Assembly (NCBI GenBank): GCA_011390055.1
Contig: JAABTC010000054.1
Coordinates: forward strand, 1 to 8,880
DNA from: Burkholderiales bacterium
Lineage (GTDB): Bacteria > Pseudomonadota > Gammaproteobacteria > Burkholderiales > Burkholderiaceae_C
Direction of reading: 5' to 3'
DNA: 8,880 nt
Below the pieces are notes generated by a model, which was not told the DNA's origin, ran no database searches, and saw only the letters and a program-made list of their open reading frames with translations. Positions 1-5,879 of this stretch are shown one piece after another. Position 1 is the first letter of the stretch; every line of letters starts with the position of its first letter. The position numbers were made by a program, and so were the translations under genes.

Positions 1-294
1 GGCCCGGGCCCCGGCTTCTCGCCGTCGGCCTCGACCCTGTTGACGTTCAACCTGACCGATGCCGGCAAGGGCGTCTTCATCGCACCGAGCCCGTTCTATG
101 AAATGGCGTTCGCGTCGTTCACGAACAGCCCGTCGCAAGTGATGATGTTCGACGGCGGCTTCACGATCTCGCAAGGTGGCGGCTCCATCAACTTCATGGC
201 AGCCCCGATCCCTGAGCCCGAGACGTATGCACTGATGCTGGCTGGCTTGGCGGCTGTGGGCTTCGTTGCCCGCCGTCGTCGTCCGCAAGCCTAA
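1..294 (+). CDS. PEP-CTERM sorting domain protein, C-terminal part (5' end outside window)
   Basis: The reading frame is open from base 1 and ends at TAA 292-294, giving 97 visible residues; the start lies upstream of the window. The last about 28 residues form a PEP-CTERM sorting signal: a Pro-Glu-Pro motif (bases 211-219), then a hydrophobic segment (YALMLAGLAAVGFVA) and a basic tail (RRRR) just before the stop. In the known family this tail is recognised by an exosortase in the inner membrane, which removes it and exports the protein to the surface or biofilm matrix. The visible N-terminal part (TFNLTDAG, FYEMAFASFTNSPSQ, MMFDGGFTIS) has the beta-rich, low-charge look of such surface proteins, but I cannot assign a specific function. 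A strong terminator follows 22 bases after the stop, so the transcript probably ends there. The sorting signal is clear; the rest of the protein is unrecognised. Confidence 0.9.
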   Translation, partial: GPGPGFSPSASTLLTFNLTDAGKGVFIAPSPFYEMAFASFTNSPSQVMMFDGGFTISQGGGSINFMAAPIPEPETYALMLAGLAAVGFVARRRRPQA

Positions 295-316
295 GCGCAG
301 CGGTCGTTGACCCACC

Positions 317-350
317 GCGGCTGCGCGCTTTTGCGCAGCCGCATTTTTTT
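317..350 (+). terminator. Rho-independent terminator after the PEP-CTERM gene
   Basis: A perfect 10-bp stem (317-326 paired with 333-342, GCGGCTGCGC/GCGCAGCCGC) with a 6-base loop is followed by A and seven T residues (344-350). This is a textbook intrinsic terminator on the plus strand, 22 bases after the PEP-CTERM stop codon. It also sits only 18 bases in front of the next start codon, so it could act as a partial terminator or attenuator for the downstream lipoprotein gene. Confidence 0.9.
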
Positions 351-368
351 GAGCCGCAGGAGAACAAC

Positions 369-1121
369 ATGAACTACCGAAGCCTGACGTCGACCTGGGT
401 CGGCGCACTGTGCGTCACCGTGCTGGCCGCCTGCGGCGGCGGCGGAGGGGGCGGCGATGCGCCGGCACCGCCATCGGCGGCTGTGCCCCCACCCGCCACC
501 ACGCCCCCGCCGACCACGGCCAGCTTCGCGCTCGCCGCACCCTTCAAGGCGCGCATCGATGGCGGTGTCAGCGACACCTTCGACATCAGCGAAAGCTGCA
601 CGGGCAGCGCGACGATCACGTTGGCACCCGCCACGCCCGCCACCTTCGAGGGTGTGTCCGGTGTCGCCTCGCCGCAAACCTCGACGGCCACGCTGAACAA
701 CTGCGCGCCGGCATCGAGTTCGTCGACCGGGACCACGTACTACAACGCTGCGTATGCCAACCTCGGCCTGGCGGTGACGGGTGGCGAATACGCCGTCTTC
801 CAAGCGGCCCCGACGGCGTTGCCTGCCACCGCGCAGATCAACGACAGCGGCACGATCGTGACGCTGAACACCTACAACAATTCATCGAAGGCGACGCTGA
901 CGGGTACACGCGTGATCCGCTGGCGCATCGAAGCCGACGGCACGTCGACGACCACCGCGCTGTTCAATCTGATCACCGAAAACTACAACGCGCAGAACCT
1001 GCTGCTGTCGACACAGCAGTCGCGCTACCGGATGACGCAAGCGGGGTCGTTGACCATCACGACGATCAACGTGAGGTTCGAAGGGACCACCCTTCTGAAC
1101 CTGCTCTACACCAAGCGCTGA
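369..1121 (+). CDS. Putative outer-membrane lipoprotein of unknown function with poly-Gly/Pro linker
   Basis: A 250-residue protein. The ATG at 369 is preceded by a good ribosome site (AGGAG, 358-362) with 6-base spacing. Residues 1-22 are a lipoprotein signal peptide (short basic N-terminus, hydrophobic core, lipobox LAAC with Cys22). Seven glycines follow Cys22, then a Pro/Ala/Thr-rich linker to about residue 51, a usual tether in Burkholderiales lipoproteins. Residue +2 is Gly, not Asp, which by the E. coli rule predicts Lol-dependent transfer to the outer membrane. The remaining about 200 residues are Thr/Ser/Asn-rich and alternate in a beta-strand-like pattern. They contain only two cysteines (77 and 112), which could form a disulfide in the periplasm. 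I do not recognise the globular domain and assign no function. Its 3' end faces lolD, with a hairpin between them. Base composition is visibly less GC-rich than in the genes that follow. Confidence 0.8.
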   Translation: MNYRSLTSTWVGALCVTVLAACGGGGGGGDAPAPPSAAVPPPATTPPPTTASFALAAPFKARIDGGVSDTFDISESCTGSATITLAPATPATFEGVSGVASPQTSTATLNNCAPASSSSTGTTYYNAAYANLGLAVTGGEYAVFQAAPTALPATAQINDSGTIVTLNTYNNSSKATLTGTRVIRWRIEADGTSTTTALFNLITENYNAQNLLLSTQQSRYRMTQAGSLTITTINVRFEGTTLLNLLYTKR

Positions 1122-1144
1122 TCGAGAGGGTCGGGCGTCTCGGA

Positions 1145-1170
1145 AGGCGCGGCCCGGGAGGGCCGCGCCG
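1145..1170. terminator. GC-rich hairpin between the converging lipoprotein gene and lolD
   Basis: A stem of 9-10 bp (GGCGCGGCC at 1146-1154 paired with GGCCGCGCC at 1161-1169; 1155 and 1160 can also pair) lies in the 51-base gap between the lipoprotein stop (1121) and the lolD stop (1173). Because the genes converge, it could end transcription in both directions. Neither side has a real T-run (plus: GGTTCAATCC; minus: TTCCGAG), so it is a weaker candidate than the terminator at 317-350. Confidence 0.5.
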
Positions 1171-1172
1171 GT

Positions 1173-1847
1173 TCAATCCAGCACGCCCTGCCGCAGCCGC
1201 AGCACGCGACCACATCGAGCGGCCAGCCCCTCGTCGTGGGTCACGAGCACGAACGCGGTACCGCGTTCGCGCGCCAACGTGAGCATCGATGCAAACACGC
1301 CGTCGGCGGTTTCGCGGTCGAGGTTGCCGGTGGGCTCATCGGCCAGCACACAGGCCGGCTGCGACACCAGCGCGCGCGCGATCGCCACCCGCTGGCGCTC
1401 GCCGCCAGAGAGCTCGCTCGGCCGGTGCTGCACGCGCGCCGCGAGGCCGACATCGGCCAGGGCCGAACCTGCTTGCTCGCGCGCCTCGGCCAAGCCGAGG
1501 CGGCGGATGCGCAGCGGCATGGCCACGTTGTCGAGCGCGCTGAACTCGGGCAACAGGTGGTGGAACTGGTAGACAAAGCCGAGCTGCTGGTTGCGCCAGC
1601 GCCCTTGTGCGGCGGCGTCCATCGACGTCATTGAGCGGCCCGCCAAGGTCACTTCGCCCGCCGTGGGTGCATCGAGCCCGCCGAGCAGGTGCAGCAGCGT
1701 GCTCTTGCCCGAACCCGAGGCGCCGACGATCGCCACCGTCTCGCCAGGCAGCACCTGCATGTCGACGCCGCGCAGCACCTCGACGTCGAGATCGCCTTCG
1801 TGGAAACGCTTGCGCAGGCCGCTGCAAGCCAGGACGGGCTCATTCAT
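1173..1847 (-). CDS. lolD: Lipoprotein-releasing ABC transporter ATP-binding protein LolD
   Basis: A 224-residue ABC ATPase, normal length for LolD. LolD is the cytoplasmic ATPase that powers extraction of outer-membrane lipoproteins from the inner membrane and their handover to LolA. All nucleotide-binding motifs are intact: Walker A GASGSGKST (42-50), Q-loop Gln94, signature LSGGE (146-150), Walker B CVLADE with catalytic Glu171, D-loop GNLD (174-177) and H-loop His204. The stretch FVYQFHHLLPEFSALDNVAM around the Q-loop is characteristic of LolD and separates it from MacB- or FtsE-type ATPases. The gene starts inside the end of the permease gene (8-base overlap, ATGAATGA arrangement) with no obvious ribosome site of its own. 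This suggests translation coupled to the permease and a fixed subunit ratio. Its 3' end converges on the upstream-listed lipoprotein gene. Confidence 0.96.
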   Translation of the reverse strand: MNEPVLACSGLRKRFHEGDLDVEVLRGVDMQVLPGETVAIVGASGSGKSTLLHLLGGLDAPTAGEVTLAGRSMTSMDAAAQGRWRNQQLGFVYQFHHLLPEFSALDNVAMPLRIRRLGLAEAREQAGSALADVGLAARVQHRPSELSGGERQRVAIARALVSQPACVLADEPTGNLDRETADGVFASMLTLARERGTAFVLVTHDEGLAARCGRVLRLRQGVLD

Positions 1848-3105
1848 AGCGCAAGGCTTCGGCGGGGTTGACGCGGCTGGCGCGCCAACTCGGGTAGATC
1901 GTGGCGACGAAGGCCAGCGCCAGCGAGATGAGCACGATCGGCACGATGTCGGCCGCCTGCGGCTGGCTCGGCATGCGGCTGATCACGTAGATGCTGGCCG
2001 GCAGGAAGCTGGTGGACAGCAGCCGCTCCAGCGCCGGCACCAGCGTGCCGATGTTGTAGGCCACCAGCAAGCCCAGCGCCACGCCGCCGAGCGTGCCGGC
2101 GATGCCTGCCGTGGCGCCCTGGATCATGAAGATGCCCATGATCGAGCGCGGGCTGGCACCCAGCGTGCGCAGGATCGCGATGTCGGCGCGTTTGTCGGTG
2201 ACGGTCATCACCAGCGTCGACACGAGGTTGAAGGCCGCCACTGCGACGATCAGGGTCAGGATGATGAACATCAGGCGCTTCTCGAGCTGCACCGCGTCGA
2301 ACCAGTTGCGGTTGGTGCGCGTCCAGTCGCGCACGCTGATGTTGGCCGGCAGAGCGCGGGCCAGCGTGGCAGCGGCCGCTCGCGCCTGCTGCGCATCGTC
2401 GAGCTTCAGTTGCACGCCGGTGGGGCCCTCGACCCGCAGCAGGCGCGCGGCATCGTCGACATGCACCAGGGCCAGGGCGCTGTCGTACTCGTAATGGCCG
2501 GCCTCGAAGGTGCCCGACACGTTGAACTGTTTCAGGCGCGGCACGATGCCGGCGGGCGTGACCTGCCCGCCGGGCGTGACCACGGTGATCGCATCGCCGG
2601 TGCGCACGCCGAGCGAGCGCGCCAGCTCGATGCCGAGAACGATGTTCCAGGCGCCGGGCTGCAGGGTCGCGAAGGCGCCCTGCTGCAGCTGCGCGGCCAA
2701 CGGCGTCACGCTCGCCTCTTCGGCCGGCGAGATGCCGCGCAGCAGCGCACCGCGCATGTCTTCACCGCGCGCCACCAGCACCTGGGCCGAGACGAACGGT
2801 GCGGCACCCTGCACGCGGCCGGCCGGCAAGGCACCGCGCGCCTGGTCGGCACTGGCGCGCCAGTCGGGCAGCGCAGCGCCCTGCGCATCGAAAAGTTCGA
2901 CGTGCGCGATCACGCTGAGCATGCGGTCGCGCACCTCGGACTGGAAACCGTTCATCACCGACAGGACGATGATCAACGCGGCCACGCCCAGCGCGATGCC
3001 GAGCATCGAGACGCCCGAGATGAAGGAGATGAAGCCATTGCGGCGGCCGCTTCGGCCGGCGCGTGTGTAGCGCCAGCCGACCTGCCACTCATACGGGGTC
3101 TGCAT
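1840..3105 (-). CDS. lolC: Lipoprotein-releasing ABC transporter permease, LolC/LolE (LolF-like)
   Basis: A 421-residue inner-membrane permease of the LolC/LolE family, partner of LolD. TM1 is at about residues 24-51, ending in the conserved VMNGF stretch. A large periplasmic domain follows (about 55-275, MacB-type periplasmic core fold expected). Three more helices lie at about 279-301, 321-350 and 386-405. The cytoplasmic loop TDKRADIAILRTLGASP (303-319) matches the FtsX-family coupling segment that contacts LolD, and the C-terminus PAEALRYE is the usual LolC/E ending. ATG 3105 is preceded by a weak GAGA ribosome site (plus-strand 3113-3116). Only one permease gene is seen beside lolD, and the other side is a divergent operon. 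The complex is therefore probably a homodimer of this protein (LolF arrangement), unless a second permease lies elsewhere. The name lolC is used for the family; lolC, lolE and lolF cannot be separated from sequence alone. Confidence 0.94.
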   Translation of the reverse strand: MQTPYEWQVGWRYTRAGRSGRRNGFISFISGVSMLGIALGVAALIIVLSVMNGFQSEVRDRMLSVIAHVELFDAQGAALPDWRASADQARGALPAGRVQGAAPFVSAQVLVARGEDMRGALLRGISPAEEASVTPLAAQLQQGAFATLQPGAWNIVLGIELARSLGVRTGDAITVVTPGGQVTPAGIVPRLKQFNVSGTFEAGHYEYDSALALVHVDDAARLLRVEGPTGVQLKLDDAQQARAAAATLARALPANISVRDWTRTNRNWFDAVQLEKRLMFIILTLIVAVAAFNLVSTLVMTVTDKRADIAILRTLGASPRSIMGIFMIQGATAGIAGTLGGVALGLLVAYNIGTLVPALERLLSTSFLPASIYVISRMPSQPQAADIVPIVLISLALAFVATIYPSWRASRVNPAEALRYE

Positions 3106-3181
3106 CGATCAATCTCATTTGCGGCGCATGCTAACTGAGGGGTCGCGTCGTCGCGGTCGAAGGAAGCGGGGCTGGCGCCGG

Positions 3182-3187
3182 GATAAT
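3182..3187 (+). promoter_or_regulatory. Candidate -10 element for the rpfE-recJ operon (possible leaderless start)
   Basis: GATAAT at 3182-3187 matches the sigma-70 -10 consensus at five of six positions. It lies 8 bases before the rpfE-type ATG (3196), so transcription would begin within a few bases of the start codon. No Shine-Dalgarno sequence is visible in between. The -35 region is weak: the best I see is TCGAAG at 3157-3162 with a long 19-base spacer. The rest of the 90-base gap (3106-3195) must also hold the divergent lolC promoter. A poor -10 candidate for it (TAGCAT on the minus strand, 3133-3128) is present, but I am not confident in it. Confidence 0.4.
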
Positions 3188-3195
3188 TGAGCCAC

Positions 3196-4116
3196 ATGCA
3201 CCTGGTCGTCTCCCATTGCACACCGCTCACGCCGCTGGCCCCTCGGCGCAGCACCGCCCTCGATCACGTGCTGCGTCACTGGCAGGCCCTGCCGCGCGCG
3301 GCGGCCGACGCAACGACGCTGACCCCGCCGCATGAACGCGCCATCGCGGACGCGCTCGGCTGGCAGAGCGACGACGGCGCTCTGCCCTGGGCTGCGCGCC
3401 TTGCGCACCAGGACGGCATCGAGGTGGGCGACGGTGCGTGGGGGCTGGTCACGCCGGTGCATGCGCGCGTGGGCAGCGACGGCGTGCACCTGGCCGATCC
3501 CGAGACGTTGAGCCTAGACGCGGCAAGCTCGCGCGCCTTCTTCGACGTGCTGCGACCCCATTTCGAAGCCGCTGGCTTTCGCTTTGCGTGGGGTGCTCCG
3601 CTGCGCTGGTACGCGAGCCACCCGAGCCTGCAAGGTCTGGCCACCGCATCGCTCGACCGCGTGGTCGGTCGCAACGTCGACGGCTGGCTGCCGCGGCAGG
3701 CCGCGGCGCGCGCGCTGCGCGGCCTGCAGAACGAGGCTCAGATGCTGCTGCACGACCATCCGCTGAACGCCGCACGCGAGGCCGCGGGCGCCCTGCCCGT
3801 CAACTCGTTCTGGCTCAGCGGCTGCGGTGTGGTGCAAGCCGAGCGCGGCACTGCCGTCACGCTCGACGAGCGTTTGCGCAGCCCTTTCCTGCAGGCCGAC
3901 CCGCACGCCTGGGACGCCGCCTGGCAGGCGCTCGAAGTCGAAGCTCTGTCACCGCTGGTCGCGGCCGGTGAACGCGGCGACGCGGTGCGCCTGACCCTGT
4001 GCGGCGAAGGCGCCAGCGCCAGCTTCCAGGCCCGCCCGCGCCCGGCCTGGCGCCGCCTGACCGAACGTCTGGCACCGCCACCGGCGGCGTCGCACACCTT
4101 GTTGACAACGCTGTGA
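3196..4116 (+). CDS. RpfE-type conserved protein (COG4255-like), upstream of recJ
   Basis: A 306-residue soluble protein with no signal peptide or membrane segment. I chose ATG 3196 (MHLVV), matching the usual MHL start of the family as I recall it; an in-frame TTG at 3187 would add three residues but overlaps the -10 candidate. Recognition rests on conserved-looking blocks: RNVDGWLP (159-166), LQNEAQMLLHDHPLN (177-191) and NSFWLSGCG (203-211). It also rests on position, since RpfE of the Xanthomonas rpf cluster is likewise next to recJ. Homologues are sometimes annotated as phosphoglycerate mutase. I see no metal-binding or phospho-Ser site that would support that activity, and the biochemical role is not established to my knowledge. 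Its TGA overlaps the recJ GTG by 4 bases (GTGA), so the two are co-transcribed and probably translationally coupled. Family call moderately sure; function unknown. Confidence 0.72.
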   Translation: MHLVVSHCTPLTPLAPRRSTALDHVLRHWQALPRAAADATTLTPPHERAIADALGWQSDDGALPWAARLAHQDGIEVGDGAWGLVTPVHARVGSDGVHLADPETLSLDAASSRAFFDVLRPHFEAAGFRFAWGAPLRWYASHPSLQGLATASLDRVVGRNVDGWLPRQAAARALRGLQNEAQMLLHDHPLNAAREAAGALPVNSFWLSGCGVVQAERGTAVTLDERLRSPFLQADPHAWDAAWQALEVEALSPLVAAGERGDAVRLTLCGEGASASFQARPRPAWRRLTERLAPPPAASHTLLTTL

Positions 4117-5879
4117 AAGCCCACGTGCCGGTGTTCGAACTGCGCGACGTGCCGCCGCGCGCGGCCTACGCACTCGAGCAGGCCGGCGTGCATCCGCTGC
4201 TGGCCCGTCTGTTCGCGGCGCGTGGCATCAGCGCTGCCGAGCAGCTCGACGATGCCCTGGCGCACCTGCTGCCGCCGCAGAGCCTGCAGGGCAGCGCCGA
4301 GGCCGCGCGCCTGCTCGCCGACACCTTGGCCGCGGGCGGCGGCATCTGCATCGTGGCCGACTACGACTGCGACGGCGCCACCGCCTGCGCCGTCGCGTTG
4401 CGCGGTCTGGCCGCCCTCGGCGCTGCACCCGAGCGGCTGCACTACGTGGTACCCGACCGCAGCGTGCACGGCTACGGCCTCACGCCGGCCATCGTCGAGC
4501 TGGCGCTGCGCCACCGACCGAGCCTGCTGGTCACCGTGGACAACGGCATCGCCAGCTTCGACGGCGTGGCCCATGCACGCGCCCAGGGCCTGGCCGTGCT
4601 GGTGACCGACCACCACCTGCCGGCCCAGGTGGGCGACGCGGTGGCGCTGCCCGATGCCAACGTGATCGTGAACCCCAATGCGCCCGGCTGCGGCTTCGAG
4701 AGCAAGTGCCTGGCCGGCGTGGGCGTGATGTTCTACGTGCTGCTGGCCCTGCGCGCCGAACTGCGCGCGCGCGGCGCGTTCGGCAGCGCCGCCGCGCCGC
4801 GCCTGGACGCCTTGCTCGACCTGGTGGCCCTGGGCACCGTGGCCGATGTGGTCAAGCTCGACGGCAACAACCGACGTCTGGTGGCGCAAGGCCTGCGCCG
4901 CGTCCGCAACGGTCGCATGCAGCCTGGCGTGGCGGCGCTCTTCGCCGCGGCGGGGCGCGACCCTGCACGCGCCGCCGCCTTCGATTTCGGCTTCGCGCTT
5001 GGCCCGCGCATCAACGCGGCCGGACGGCTCGCCGACATGACGCTGGGCATCGAATGCCTGGTCACCGACGACCCGGCGCGCGCACGCGAACTGGCGCTGC
5101 AGCTCGACGCGATCAACCGCGAGCGGCGGGTGGTCGAAGCCGGCATGCGCGAGCAGGCCGAGTCGCGCTGCGATCGCCTGGTGGCCGATGCGGCCGAGCT
5201 GCCGTCGGCGCTGGTGCTGTTCGACGAGGGCTTTCACGAAGGCGTGGTCGGCATCGTTGCCGGCCGCCTGAAAGATCGGCTGCACCGCCCGACGTTCGTC
5301 TTCGCGCGCGGCAGCGACGGCCGCCTGAAGGGCTCGGGCCGATCGATCCCGGGCTTTCACCTGCGCGACGCGCTCGACTTGGTGGCCAAGCGCGAACCCG
5401 GCACGCTGCTGCGTTTCGGCGGCCATGCGATGGCCGCCGGCTGCACGCTCGAAGCCGACCAGCTCGAGCGCTTCTCGAACGCGCTGCAGCAGGTTGCGGC
5501 CGAGGGGCTGGACGCCGCCACGCTGACGCGCAGGCTGCGCACCGACGGCGCGCTGGCGCTGGAGTACTTCAACGTGCAGACCGTCGCTGCGATGGATGCC
5601 GAGGTCTGGGGCCAGGCCTTCGAGGCGCCGGTGTTCTGCGACGTGGTCGACGTGCTGAGCCAGCGCCTGGTGGGCGAGAAGCACCTGAAGCTGCGCGTGC
5701 GCCACCTCGGCCAGGCGCGCGACGCGATCTGGTTCGGGCATGCCGAACCGGTCGCCGAGCGCGTGCGCCTGGCCTACCGCCTGTCGCTCGACGAATACAA
5801 CGGCCAGCAACGCCTGCAAATGGTCATCGAGGCTGCCACCGACGTGGTTCCTGCGGGCGCGTTAGCCTCGCGTCGATGA
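4113..5879 (+). CDS. recJ: Single-stranded-DNA-specific 5'-3' exonuclease RecJ
   Basis: From GTG 4113 the protein has 588 residues, close to the usual RecJ length. Known role: Mn/Mg-dependent 5'-3' degradation of single-stranded DNA in RecFOR recombination, mismatch repair and base-excision repair, in the cytoplasm. DHH-domain motifs are intact: I, VADYDCDG (81-88, Asp83/85/87); II, TVDNG (Asp143); III, TDHH (Asp166-His167-His168); IV, GTVADVV (Asp245). NAAGR (301-305) follows. The DHHA1 domain shows GFHEGVVGIVAGRL (373-386), GSGRS (407-411) and GGHAMAAG (436-443), and the remainder fits the RecJ OB-type domain. The frame is open further upstream to 3999, but that part overlaps the rpfE-type gene and is Arg/Pro-rich. 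GTG 4113 places the start in a GTGA overlap with the preceding stop, and the family N-terminus (ELRDVPPRAAYALEQAGVHP) begins just after it. No Shine-Dalgarno is evident, so coupling is likely. Confidence 0.96.
   Translation: MKAHVPVFELRDVPPRAAYALEQAGVHPLLARLFAARGISAAEQLDDALAHLLPPQSLQGSAEAARLLADTLAAGGGICIVADYDCDGATACAVALRGLAALGAAPERLHYVVPDRSVHGYGLTPAIVELALRHRPSLLVTVDNGIASFDGVAHARAQGLAVLVTDHHLPAQVGDAVALPDANVIVNPNAPGCGFESKCLAGVGVMFYVLLALRAELRARGAFGSAAAPRLDALLDLVALGTVADVVKLDGNNRRLVAQGLRRVRNGRMQPGVAALFAAAGRDPARAAAFDFGFALGPRINAAGRLADMTLGIECLVTDDPARARELALQLDAINRERRVVEAGMREQAESRCDRLVADAAELPSALVLFDEGFHEGVVGIVAGRLKDRLHRPTFVFARGSDGRLKGSGRSIPGFHLRDALDLVAKREPGTLLRFGGHAMAAGCTLEADQLERFSNALQQVAAEGLDAATLTRRLRTDGALALEYFNVQTVAAMDAEVWGQAFEAPVFCDVVDVLSQRLVGEKHLKLRVRHLGQARDAIWFGHAEPVAERVRLAYRLSLDEYNGQQRLQMVIEAATDVVPAGALASRR

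Noticed and set aside
307..335. TTGACC (307-312) as a -35 box for the lipoprotein gene
   Set aside because: The sequence at the correct spacing (about 330-335, TTTGCG) does not resemble a -10 and lies inside the terminator stem, so I do not call a promoter.
410..1282. 290-codon plus-strand frame overlapping the lipoprotein gene
   Set aside because: It is an Arg/His-rich out-of-frame shadow. The lipoprotein frame has a ribosome site, a signal peptide and normal composition.
1591..3138. 515-codon open frame on the plus strand across lolD and lolC
   Set aside because: It is antisense to two clear transporter genes, rich in Arg/His/Gln/Asp and without a domain. It is best explained by third-position GC bias.
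3999..4112. N-terminal extension of RecJ from 3999
   Set aside because: It overlaps the rpfE-type gene, has an Arg/Pro-rich composition and precedes the family N-terminus. GTG 4113 in the GTGA overlap is the better start.
3196..4116. Calling the RpfE-type gene a phosphoglycerate mutase
   Set aside because: Some homologues carry that name, but I see no metal-ligand or phospho-Ser motif of the independent mutases and no RHG motif of the cofactor-dependent ones.
3738..5819. 693-codon open frame on the minus strand, antisense to the rpfE-type gene and recJ
   Set aside because: Its product is His/Arg/Gln/Ala-rich low-complexity sequence with no recognisable motif, and it lies opposite two well-supported genes. 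It is a typical high-GC antisense shadow of biased codons.
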